DNA of 31,786 bases from Anaerolineales bacterium (GTDB lineage: Bacteria; Chloroflexota; Anaerolineae; Anaerolineales; UBA4823), in contig JAFGBV010000116.1 of the NCBI GenBank assembly GCA_016932955.1, positions 1 to 31,786 of the forward strand, written 5' to 3'. The translations under genes were made by a program, and so were the position numbers. The notes beneath the pieces are model-generated. The model searched no databases. It saw only the letters and a list, made by a program, of their open reading frames with translations, and had not been told where the DNA came from. Of this stretch, positions 17,173 through 25,321 are shown piece after piece. The first letter of the stretch is position 1, and each line of letters opens with the position of its first letter.

Positions 17173-17201
17173 TTGACGTAGCCTTAAAATCTGGATATAA
17201 T
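17173..17201 (+). promoter_or_regulatory. Near-consensus sigma-70 promoter for the T-box / ValRS operon
   Basis: TTGACG, a 17-base spacer and a perfect TATAAT. Transcription should start near 17208, just before the T-box stem I. Confidence 0.85.
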
Positions 17202-17207
17202 GCGGCA

Positions 17208-17495
17208 ACAATTGAGCAAGGAAACTTTCCGGGAAGAGTAAGCGTCTGGTGCGCTGCCAGAGAAGGTGAGGCCACAGGCTGTAAGCCCCCCTCAGCAAAC
17301 CCCGCTGAATGTCGCCTGGAGTGAGGGCCGAAGAAAGAGCACATGCTCGAGTAGACCGGCACGGGTAAGCCCGTTATCGCGTAACCCTGATGGTAGTCGG
17401 GGGTTGAGTGCATCGGGTGATCATAACCCGATGAATGGAGGTGGTACCGCGGAAGCATTCCTTTCGTCCTCATGGATGAAAGGGTGTTTTTGTTT
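17208..17495 (+). promoter_or_regulatory. T-box leader, probably tRNA-Val responsive
   Basis: A classic transcription-attenuating T-box of about 290 bases. Seen: GAAGAGTAAGCG at the base of stem I, the AGAGAAGGTGAG...GGCTGTAAGCC distal block, a specifier region TGAATGTCGCCTGGAG, the AGTAGACCGG block after stem I, and the T-box sequence GGTGGTACCGCGG (17440-17452) whose TGGT pairs with an ACCA tRNA end. Reading the specifier as GTC (17311-17313), followed by a purine as is usual, gives valine and agrees with the gene downstream. Discriminator A fits tRNA-Val. When tRNA-Val is uncharged, the antiterminator should form and the ValRS genes be transcribed. Confidence 0.93.
17460..17495 (+). terminator. 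T-box attenuator terminator
   Basis: A 10-pair stem (17460-17469 with 17474-17483, one G-U pair, TCAT loop) followed by a U-rich run. It competes with the antiterminator formed around the T-box sequence. Confidence 0.9.
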
Positions 17496-17512
17496 AATGC
17501 TGAGAGGTTGTG

Positions 17513-19972
17513 ATGTCACTGTTCAAATCTTATGACCCCAGTACAGTGGAGGCCCGCTTACAAGCATTTTGGCAGGAGCAGGGTGTATATCGGTTTTCCC
17601 TGGATAGCAATCGACCAGTCTTTTCGATCGATACCCCTCCTCCAACAGTTTCGGGAAATTTACATCTTGGACATGTTTATTCTTACAGCCACACCGATTT
17701 CATTGCTCGTTTCTGGCGCATGAATGGACACAATGTCTATTACCCGATGGGTTTTGATGACAATGGGCTTCCCACAGAGCGCCTTGTGGAGAAGACACAA
17801 GGTGCTAAAGCAACGCAGGTCGGGCGGGGCAAATTCATCGCGCACTGTCTGCAGGCGAGCAAAGAAGCGGAACAAGACTACCGGCAGCTTTGGCAGCGCC
17901 TGGGATTATCGATTGATTGGCGCTACACCTATAGCACAATCGACGCCTCCGCGCGGGCAATTTCGCAACGTTCGTTCATCGATCTGTTTCGCAAGGGATT
18001 GGTTTATCGCCAAGAGGCGCCTGCCATCTGGTGCCCGGAATGTAACACGGCCATTGCCCAGGCTGACCTGAACGACCTGGAGCGCGAGAGCGAATTGATC
18101 ACGCTCGCTTTCCATTTGGATCAAGACGATGTTTTGCCTATTGCCACCACGCGCCCAGAACTCTTGCCGGCTTGTGTGGCAGTTTTTGTCCATCCCGGTG
18201 ACCATCGTTATGCGGCCTTTGTCGGTCGGCAGGCGCGTGTGCCGCTTTTTGACCGCCTTGTGCCAATTCTGGAGGATGCAGCGGCAGATCCGCAGAAAGG
18301 CACAGGGGTGGTCATGTGCTGCACATTTGGTGACACTACAGATGTTGCCTGGTGGCGGACTCACCAACTCGATTTGATCTCCGCAATTGGGCGGGATGGT
18401 CATATGACAACGGCGGCAGGTGAGTTTGCTGGATTGCCTGTACCGGAAGCCCGGCGCCAGATAAAAACTGTGCTGCGGGAGAAGGGGCTCTTCTTGGGCA
18501 GCCAGCCAACCACCCAATCCGTGCGCGTCCACGAACGCTGTGATACCCCAGTGGAGTACATCGTCGCTCATCAGTGGTTTATTCGTATTCTTGATTTCAA
18601 GCCGCAGTTATTGGAGGCGGGTGAGCGGGTTGCCTGGTATCCTGAGCACATGAAGGCGCGGTACATGGCCTGGGTAGAGAACCTGAATTGGGATTGGTGC
18701 CTTTCACGCCAGCGCTATTACGGAGTGCCTTTCCCGCTATGGTATTGTCAGTCGTGCGGCGCAGTGATGCTGGCGCAGGAAAATCACCTTCCTGTTAATC
18801 CGCTGGAGGATATGCCTGCAACTCCTTGTCTGGCATGTGGCAGCAACTCTTTCCTACCAGAAGAGGATGTGATGGATACTTGGGCTACCTCCTCGATGAC
18901 CCCTCAGATCGCGGGGCGCTGGTTGGAAGATCCCGGCCTGTATGCCAAGGTGTTCCCATTCTCCTTGCGCCCGCAAGCACATGAGATCATCCGTACCTGG
19001 GCGTTCTACACCATATGCAAATCCCTGTACCATTTTGATGCTTTGCCGTGGGATAATGTGGTGATTTCCGGTTGGGGGTTGGCTGGAGAGGGGATGGGTA
19101 AGATCAGCAAGAGCCGCGGCGGTGGCCCGATGGCGCCCCTGGCGATGATTGAACGCTACTCTGCAGACGCGGTGCGCTATTGGGCGGCTAGCACAGGTTT
19201 GGGAAAAGACTCGCTGATCAGCGAAGAAAAGATCCAAATTGGAGCCAGATTAGTAACCAAAATATGGAACGTAGCCCGTTTTGTAGAGCGTTTTCTGCAG
19301 GAGTATAAACCAGTTGCCTCTTGGGATGGACTTTCTTTATCGCCTGCAGATCGCTGGATCCTTTCACGAACACAGAAGATCATCCGCCGCGCCAGCGCGC
19401 TGTTCCAGGAATTTGATTATGCTACTGCGAAAAGCGAGATTGAAGCATTCTTCTGGACTGAACTGACAGATAATTACCTGGAGATGTGCAAGCAGCGCTT
19501 GTATGCACAGCAGGGGCCAGGGTATGAGGCAGCGCGCTTCACGATACATCATATCTTACGGGCATTGGTCAAACTCTTTGCCCCATACTTGCCTTATGTA
19601 ACAGAAGAAATTTACCAGGGGGTAGCCAGCTTGCAGGACGATGTTAATCGACCATCCCTGTCGGTACATCAATCGTACTGGCCCAAGGCGGATACCGATC
19701 TGGAAGATGCGCAGGCAGAAGCGCTGGGTATCATCCTGGTTGAGATTGCCACTCGGGTGCGCAGATACAAAAGCGAGCGAAATTTGCCCTTAGGGATGGC
19801 TTTATCGCGGGTAAAATTGGCGGTTGTGGATCCTGATCTGGTAGTGACTTTACAACTGGCTGAGGATGATCTGAAAAGCATCACCCGCGCGGATCAGGTA
19901 TTGGTCTTTCTGGGGACAGCAAAGCCTGGGCAGTCAGGTCGAGGTTTAGCAGAACTTGAGATTGAAGCATAG
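17513..19972 (+). CDS. valS: Valine--tRNA ligase, archaeal-type
   Basis: 819 residues. Class Ia synthetase with HLGH at 51-54 in PPPTVSGNLHLGHV and KISKS at 530-534. The sequence follows the archaeal/eukaryotic-like ValRS pattern, also reported in Rickettsia: MGFDDNGLPTERLVEK after the HIGH region, WCPECNTAIAQADL zinc-finger-like segment, and GGGPMAPLAMIERYSADAVRYWAAS after KISKS. The CP1 editing domain is intact, with ATTRPELLPACVAVFVHP and GTGVVMCCTFGDTTDVAWW, so it should clear mischarged Thr-tRNA. A second zinc-like cysteine group is near CQSCG...CLACG. There is no C-terminal coiled coil, unlike bacterial ValRS. The ATG at 17513 has GAGAGG five bases upstream. It sits directly behind the T-box and is followed 45 bases later by a second ValRS. 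Confidence 0.93.
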   Translation: MSLFKSYDPSTVEARLQAFWQEQGVYRFSLDSNRPVFSIDTPPPTVSGNLHLGHVYSYSHTDFIARFWRMNGHNVYYPMGFDDNGLPTERLVEKTQGAKATQVGRGKFIAHCLQASKEAEQDYRQLWQRLGLSIDWRYTYSTIDASARAISQRSFIDLFRKGLVYRQEAPAIWCPECNTAIAQADLNDLERESELITLAFHLDQDDVLPIATTRPELLPACVAVFVHPGDHRYAAFVGRQARVPLFDRLVPILEDAAADPQKGTGVVMCCTFGDTTDVAWWRTHQLDLISAIGRDGHMTTAAGEFAGLPVPEARRQIKTVLREKGLFLGSQPTTQSVRVHERCDTPVEYIVAHQWFIRILDFKPQLLEAGERVAWYPEHMKARYMAWVENLNWDWCLSRQRYYGVPFPLWYCQSCGAVMLAQENHLPVNPLEDMPATPCLACGSNSFLPEEDVMDTWATSSMTPQIAGRWLEDPGLYAKVFPFSLRPQAHEIIRTWAFYTICKSLYHFDALPWDNVVISGWGLAGEGMGKISKSRGGGPMAPLAMIERYSADAVRYWAASTGLGKDSLISEEKIQIGARLVTKIWNVARFVERFLQEYKPVASWDGLSLSPADRWILSRTQKIIRRASALFQEFDYATAKSEIEAFFWTELTDNYLEMCKQRLYAQQGPGYEAARFTIHHILRALVKLFAPYLPYVTEEIYQGVASLQDDVNRPSLSVHQSYWPKADTDLEDAQAEALGIILVEIATRVRRYKSERNLPLGMALSRVKLAVVDPDLVVTLQLAEDDLKSITRADQVLVFLGTAKPGQSGRGLAELEIEA

Positions 19973-20017
19973 ATCACACTTCGCGATTTGATCTGCGAAT
20001 TGATACAGGAGAACCGA

Positions 20018-22735
20018 ATGGCTGAATATATGTTACCGAAAGCATACGATTTCAATTCCACCGAGCAGCGCATCTATCAGATGTGGGAAACAGGTGGGTA
20101 CTTCAAGCCTCGCAATGATCCGAACCAGGATGGCTTTGATCCCACGATCAAACCTTACGTGATCTCCATCCCGCCACCGAACGTCACCGGTGAATTACAC
20201 CTGGGACATGCCATGTTCGTTTCCATGGAGGATCTGATGATCCGCTATCATCGCATGAAGGGCATCCCCACCTTGTGGGTTCCTGGGGTAGATCATGCAG
20301 GCATTGCCACACAGTTGCAAGTGGAGAAGATGTTGGCGAAGGAGGGCCTGGAGCGAGAGCAGATCGGGCGTGAGGAGTTTCTCCGCCGCACCTGGGCATG
20401 GAAGGCCAGGTATGGCGGGATCATTACGAACCAGATCCGCCGCCTGGGGGCTTCCTGTGATTGGAGCCGCGAACGTTTCACCTTGGATGACGGCCTCTCG
20501 CGCGCGGTACGCGAGGCTTTTGTGCGCCTGTATGAGAAAGGATTGATCTACCGTGGACCGCGCCTGATCAACTGGTCGCCGGGTTTGCGCACGGCTGTAT
20601 CGGATCTGGAAGTTGAATACACCGAAGAGCCAGGGAAGCTTTATTACTTCAAGTATATGTTAGCTGGCTCAGAAGAATTCATTGCTGTTGCTACCACTCG
20701 TCCCGAAACCATTCTGGGCGATACGGCGGTTGCGGTACACCCTGAGGATCCCCGCTATCAGCAATTCGTAGGTCGTAAAGTTATTGTACCCATCTTGGGG
20801 CGTGAAATCCCGGTGATTGCGGATGATTATGTGGATCGTGAGTTTGGGACGGGTGCATTGAAGATTACCCCTGGTCATGATCCCAATGACTATGAGATTG
20901 GACTGCGCCATAACCTGGATGTGATCTCTGTGCTAGACGATGCAGCGCGCATCAACCAGAATGGAGGCCCCTACCAGGGCCAGGATCGTTTTGAGTGTCG
21001 CAAGAATCTGTGGCAAGATATGTACGCTGCCGGGCTGGTGGTCAAGGAAGAGCCATACACCCTGAATGTGCCGCGCTCTCAGCGAGGCGGTGAGATCATT
21101 GAGCCAATGGTATCCACCCAGTGGTTCGTCCGTATTCAGCCGTTGGCCGAAGCCGCTCTGGAGGTAGTGCGTAACGGGCAGATCAAGATTGTGCCGGAAC
21201 GGTTCACCAAAGTTTATTACAACTGGCTGGAGAATATTGAAGACTGGTGTATATCCCGCCAGCTCTGGTGGGGACATCGTATCCCGGTGTGGTATTGCGC
21301 TGATTGTAAGGAGATGACGGTTGCCCGCCAGGATCCCGATCACTGTGCTCATTGTGGTAGCGCAAACATCGAGCAGGATCCTGACGTGCTGGACACCTGG
21401 TTCTCTTCGGGGCTGTGGCCATTTTCGACATTGGGCTGGCCTGCAGAGACGCCTGATTACAAATACTTTTACCCCACCACGATGATGGAGACCGGGTACG
21501 ATATCCTCTTCTTCTGGGTAGCGCGCATGATCATGTCAGGTTTGGAATACACAGGAAAGATCCCATTTGAAGTGATCTATTTACATGGCCTGATCCGTGA
21601 TGAACACGGGCGGAAGATGAGCAAGAGTTATGGAAATGTGATCGATCCTTTGGTGACGATGGAAAAATATGGCACAGATGCCTTGCGCTTCACATTGCTG
21701 GTTGGCTCAACCCCTGGCAATGATATGAGCCTGAGCGAAAAAAAGGTGGAGGCCAACCGCAATTTTGCGAACAAACTCTGGAATGCCGCCCGTCTGATCA
21801 TCAGCTCAATCCCCCAGGCCCCCATTGCACCGCAGGAAAAGCCATCTTGGACGCTTGCGGATGCCTTTGTGTTTGCTCGCCTCAAGGCTCTCACTCGTGG
21901 TGTGGAGGGGTTATTCCAGAACTACCAATACGGCGAAGCAGGGCGTCAGATCTATGAATTCTTCTGGAGCGAGTTTGCAGATTGGTACCTGGAGATTGCA
22001 AAGCTGCAAATTGCCGAGGGCGGCGACCGGGCTTTTTATACGGTTGATCTGATGGTGAGAGTGATGGATTACTGCCTGCGTATGCTTCATCCATTCACAC
22101 CATTCGTCACGGAGGAAATATGGGGGCATCTTAAACAGGCTGCGCAGGCGCATTCCGCCCGCCTGATCCCGCAGGATGGAGATTGGGCAGAGGCGCTCAT
22201 CATTGCTCGCTGGCCCGAGCCGCTGGATGACGAGGGCTGGGAAGCTGAGAATGTGGCTAATTTTAATTTGATACAGGAGATCGTGCGCACCATCCGCAAC
22301 CTGCGCTCCGAGAAAAACGTCAAACCCGGTCAGCGAATCCCGGCAATGCTGGTGTGCTCACACGAGATGGCGCATACTTTGCAGCACGAAGCAAGTGTGA
22401 TCGCCGCCCTGGCATACCTGAACTTGGATGAAGTAACCATCGTCGCAAGCGACAATAGCGCTTTTCCCAAGCCTGAGGGACATATCGCGCTGGTCGCTGG
22501 ACCGGTGACGATCTATCTGCCTCTGGCTGGATTGGTCAATCTAGAAGAGGAGTTCGCCCGATTAACAAAAGCTCTGGAAGAGACCCAAAGCCAGATACAC
22601 CGCCTGGAAAGCTTGTTAGCCAGCTCGTTTGCGCAGAAAGCCCCTGCGGCGGTAGTGGAAAAGGAACGCGAAAAACTGGCAGGCTACCTGGAGAGCGCTG
22701 AGAAATTGCGCGCCCAGTTGGCTGCGATCCAATAG
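20018..22735 (+). CDS. valS: Valine--tRNA ligase, bacterial-type
   Basis: 905 residues from the ATG at 20018 (AGGAG six bases upstream); an upstream TTG at 19988 is not needed. This is the canonical bacterial ValRS: IPPPNVTGELHLGHAM with HLGH at 61-64, LWVPGVDHAGIATQ, the CP1 editing motif ATTRPETILGDTAVAVHP, LDTWFSSGLWPFSTLGWP, KMSKS at 533-537, and a C-terminal coiled-coil arm from about residue 838 to the end that contacts tRNA. It has its own cysteine pairs (CADC, CAHCGS) in the catalytic insertion. It has no T-box or clear promoter of its own in the 45-base gap and probably shares the upstream T-box transcript. Why two ValRS genes are kept is unknown: one may be stress- or inhibitor-resistant, or specialised. 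Confidence 0.96.
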   Translation: MAEYMLPKAYDFNSTEQRIYQMWETGGYFKPRNDPNQDGFDPTIKPYVISIPPPNVTGELHLGHAMFVSMEDLMIRYHRMKGIPTLWVPGVDHAGIATQLQVEKMLAKEGLEREQIGREEFLRRTWAWKARYGGIITNQIRRLGASCDWSRERFTLDDGLSRAVREAFVRLYEKGLIYRGPRLINWSPGLRTAVSDLEVEYTEEPGKLYYFKYMLAGSEEFIAVATTRPETILGDTAVAVHPEDPRYQQFVGRKVIVPILGREIPVIADDYVDREFGTGALKITPGHDPNDYEIGLRHNLDVISVLDDAARINQNGGPYQGQDRFECRKNLWQDMYAAGLVVKEEPYTLNVPRSQRGGEIIEPMVSTQWFVRIQPLAEAALEVVRNGQIKIVPERFTKVYYNWLENIEDWCISRQLWWGHRIPVWYCADCKEMTVARQDPDHCAHCGSANIEQDPDVLDTWFSSGLWPFSTLGWPAETPDYKYFYPTTMMETGYDILFFWVARMIMSGLEYTGKIPFEVIYLHGLIRDEHGRKMSKSYGNVIDPLVTMEKYGTDALRFTLLVGSTPGNDMSLSEKKVEANRNFANKLWNAARLIISSIPQAPIAPQEKPSWTLADAFVFARLKALTRGVEGLFQNYQYGEAGRQIYEFFWSEFADWYLEIAKLQIAEGGDRAFYTVDLMVRVMDYCLRMLHPFTPFVTEEIWGHLKQAAQAHSARLIPQDGDWAEALIIARWPEPLDDEGWEAENVANFNLIQEIVRTIRNLRSEKNVKPGQRIPAMLVCSHEMAHTLQHEASVIAALAYLNLDEVTIVASDNSAFPKPEGHIALVAGPVTIYLPLAGLVNLEEEFARLTKALEETQSQIHRLESLLASSFAQKAPAAVVEKEREKLAGYLESAEKLRAQLAAIQ

Positions 22736-22765
22736 CTTCCAGACTTGAAATCCGATAATTTCCAA

Positions 22766-22795
22766 AGAACGGCCTCAATGGCCGTTCTATTGTTT
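22766..22795. terminator. Intrinsic terminator between converging valS and MutS-like genes
   Basis: A perfect 9-pair stem AGAACGGCC / GGCCGTTCT with a 5-base loop (22766-22788), followed on the plus strand by ATTGTTTGT. The stem includes the first bases of the opposing gene's stop codon, so it may serve both directions, though the minus-strand T-run is poor. Confidence 0.8.
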
Positions 22796-24661
22796 GTCGG
22801 CATGTTCGAAGTCATCGTCAACTGGCAGCCCTTCCTGGCGCATGATCTTCAGAGCATTCGTAGTTGGGCAAGGACCGGATCGTAAGGTGTAATCAAAGGT
22901 CAATTTGCCATCCGCCACGCTATCGCGGAAGTGGTAATTCTTCACCTGTTCGCTTTCCTCAGCCAGGGCAGCCAACTGTAGATCGTGGGTGGCGATCAGC
23001 CCTGCTCCATTTGCCCCGATCAAAGCCCTGGTGAATGCCCGGCTGCCGACCAATCTCTCGCGGTTGTTGGTGCCGCGAAAGATCTCGTCAATCATGTAGA
23101 GCAATGGCAACGCATTTTGCCCTTGTAGGGACTCAAGCAGACTTTTCAGGCATTTTACTTCCGCATAAAAATAGGAGAAACCATCCGTAATGGAGTCGCT
23201 GATGTGGATGCAACTGTGCAACCGGAAGGGCAAGGAGACCAGGTTGGCGGCACTCACCGGACCACCGGCATAAGCCAGGCAAAGGTTGATCCCTACGGTT
23301 TTGATCAGAGTGCTTTTCCCTGCCATGTTGGAGCCAGTGATGACCGCTACTTCGCCCAGGGAGGGGATGGTGAAATCGTTGGTGACCCTGTGGTCTGGGG
23401 GAATGAGAGGGTGCCCTAACTCCCGGGCGTGGAAGGGCGGGTTGGCTGATGAAGTAATCGTTGGAAAGCAATAATCCGGATTGAGGTCAGCAAAATTGGC
23501 CAGCGAGCACAGCGCATCCAGTTCCGCCCAGGTGTTCACCCAGCCCGGGAAGCAATGGGCGGCTTGCTCACGATAGCTGGCTGCCAGCAGGCTGAAAATG
23601 ATATCCCAAGGGAGAATGATGTTCAACAGCAGCCCGAGGATTGGGTTCGAGCGTAGCCCGACCGCGGTGGTGATCCATTTCACCTGCCGTATTTGGCGAG
23701 AGGGGAGATATTGCGGGTTCGTGAAGGGAGCACAAAGCAGTGCCAGGTGAGGGTAATCATGGTAGTCGAAGTCTTCCAGGTATGCCAGCAACCGGCGAAA
23801 TTTATCCAACTCGGCATCCAGCTCAACGATGGAGTTCAGGAATTTTCCTGCCATCCCCGCGCCAAAAGCAAAGATTACCAGCATCAGGATGGAAGAGAAA
23901 GGCCAAAAGGCAGCGAGAGTGCCGCGAACATTCAACCAAAAAAGGATGAAATTGAGTATTGCCAGTGGGATGCCCAAAAGAAGAAGTGCTTGCAGGGGAT
24001 GCTTTGCTACCGGTATATTTAACCAGGCTAGCATGCGCTCGCCGCACAATTGCTCTTTGGACACCAGGCGCAAGATAAGCAGCAGCCGTTCCCGAAAACG
24101 ACGTAGGGCTGCTAATTCCTTGACGATCTCTTGCCGGCGGTGAGTTTCTTCTGGGTTGGGGACGGAGAGTGTCAACCATGATGCCAGCCTTTGGCTGCCG
24201 TCTTGCGAGATGCAAAAATCTATCAGATGCTGCAGCGAGCGCGGGCCAGTGAGGTCTAAATCAAGTTCCAGGGCTGTCCGGGTATCTAACGATGACCGTT
24301 GTGCGAGATAAGTTATATGTTCCCAGTCGAGTGTCATCCGTGCCAGTTGACTGGCGCGCAACTCCCTCAGGATCTGAAACCTCTGCATCCAGCCATCCAG
24401 GCGGCGGTGAAATCCGACGGCTATCGAGAAAGTGAGCAACGCTGCCATGATGATGATAACCGGATAGGGGGCTGGCAATTGCGCAGCAGCATACCAGCTT
24501 GCGGCTAGCCCAATAGAAAAAACCACTAGCCTAAGCCAGACGAAGCGTCGCTCGTAGGATGTCAGGCGCTGGGCATGGCGGTTGAGACCGATGATTTGAG
24601 CTTCCAGCTCTGACTGTCGCTTCATGCGACTTTCAGAGCGCTTGTTGGGGTATTCTGGCAT
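22787..24661 (-). CDS. Membrane-embedded MutS-family ATPase
   Basis: 624 residues from ATG 24661; a longer frame would overlap the LysE gene. The C-terminal third is a MutS domain V ATPase: Walker A GSNMAGKST at 443-451, Walker B LLYMIDEIFRGTNNRER with the family D-E pair, and GLIATHD as the switch. The middle has a MutS core-like helical region (LDLTGPRSLQHLIDFC...GSQRLASWL). Unlike MutS1 and MutS2 there is no mismatch-recognition domain or Smr domain, and two hydrophobic helix pairs are present (about 43-60 with 67-84, and 223-243 with 253-272). Such membrane-associated MutS relatives are widespread but functionally unknown. It follows the LysE gene by 17 bases in a three-gene leftward group. 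Confidence 0.88.
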   Translation of the reverse strand: MPEYPNKRSESRMKRQSELEAQIIGLNRHAQRLTSYERRFVWLRLVVFSIGLAASWYAAAQLPAPYPVIIIMAALLTFSIAVGFHRRLDGWMQRFQILRELRASQLARMTLDWEHITYLAQRSSLDTRTALELDLDLTGPRSLQHLIDFCISQDGSQRLASWLTLSVPNPEETHRRQEIVKELAALRRFRERLLLILRLVSKEQLCGERMLAWLNIPVAKHPLQALLLLGIPLAILNFILFWLNVRGTLAAFWPFSSILMLVIFAFGAGMAGKFLNSIVELDAELDKFRRLLAYLEDFDYHDYPHLALLCAPFTNPQYLPSRQIRQVKWITTAVGLRSNPILGLLLNIILPWDIIFSLLAASYREQAAHCFPGWVNTWAELDALCSLANFADLNPDYCFPTITSSANPPFHARELGHPLIPPDHRVTNDFTIPSLGEVAVITGSNMAGKSTLIKTVGINLCLAYAGGPVSAANLVSLPFRLHSCIHISDSITDGFSYFYAEVKCLKSLLESLQGQNALPLLYMIDEIFRGTNNRERLVGSRAFTRALIGANGAGLIATHDLQLAALAEESEQVKNYHFRDSVADGKLTFDYTLRSGPCPTTNALKIMRQEGLPVDDDFEHADKQ

Positions 24662-24678
24662 CAATCCCGATTCCTTTC

Positions 24679-25287
24679 TTATCCCAATATACCCTGCTTG
24701 AGCAGCAAGAAACCAAACACAATCAGGATCAGGATGCTGGCGAGGGTTAGCCAGTGTACCAGCCGAGGACCGAAACGCCGAGCTTGGTGCAGCAATGCGG
24801 CAATACCCAGCATCCCACCAACAAACAGGCCGTAGAAGGAAACAACAAAAACCAACCCGTGCCAAAACGATTCACGCAGCGCAGAAAGCAACAGCGGCCC
24901 ATTAACCAAAGACCAGAACAAGTAGGGTCCTGGGCTGAGAAAGTTCATCAACACCGCTTTACCCAGGTTTCCGCTAAAGGATGCGTGATCAGATTCTGAT
25001 AAGCTGCTTCCCTTTCGCCACTGTCGCCACAATCCCCAGGCCAGATAGAGAACAAAAAGACCACCAGCAACGCCGATCAAGCGCAGTGCTAGAGGTGGAA
25101 GCTGATCCAACACCAATAAGATAATCGGGACGATAATGCCATCACTGAGCAATGGCGCCAGAGCTACTTTTGCGCCTTTCTTCCAGCCACCGCCCAGGGA
25201 TTGGTTGATCAGATAGGCTAACAATGGGCCGGGCGATACGGAAGCGGTGAGGCCGAGGGCTGCGCCTTGGATGAGGTATGCGAACAT
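24679..25287 (-). CDS. LysE-family exporter
   Basis: 202 residues with about six hydrophobic helices. The N-terminus GAALGLTASVSPGPLLAYLI and the following GGGWKKGAKVALAPLLSDG are the LysE/RhtB signature region, and a second pseudo-repeat LMNFLSPGPYLFW appears in the middle. The family exports amino acids or related small molecules; the substrate cannot be read from sequence. The ATG at 25287 has GGAG eight bases upstream; a longer frame to 25437 would overlap the previous gene and is rejected. It lies 34 bases after the MATE-like gene. Confidence 0.88.
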   Translation of the reverse strand: MFAYLIQGAALGLTASVSPGPLLAYLINQSLGGGWKKGAKVALAPLLSDGIIVPIILLVLDQLPPLALRLIGVAGGLFVLYLAWGLWRQWRKGSSLSESDHASFSGNLGKAVLMNFLSPGPYLFWSLVNGPLLLSALRESFWHGLVFVVSFYGLFVGGMLGIAALLHQARRFGPRLVHWLTLASILILIVFGFLLLKQGILG

Positions 25288-25321
25288 GTAAAAGTCTCCA
25301 AGAAAGATCAATCCTTTGTTG

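Noticed and set aside
17310..17312. UGU (Cys) as the T-box specifier
   Set aside because: The next base would be C rather than the usual purine, and the genes controlled are ValRS; GUC one base later fits both.
16970..17473. 167-codon minus-strand frame across the T-box region
   Set aside because: It is antisense to the T-box leader and overlaps the MBL gene start; its composition follows the RNA structure.
17266..17535. 89-codon plus-strand frame inside the T-box leader
   Set aside because: The sequence is explained by conserved RNA elements, and there is no ribosome-binding site or protein similarity.
24662..24865. Longer N-terminus for the MutS-like protein
   Set aside because: It would overlap most of the end of the LysE gene in another frame and does not look like protein of this family.
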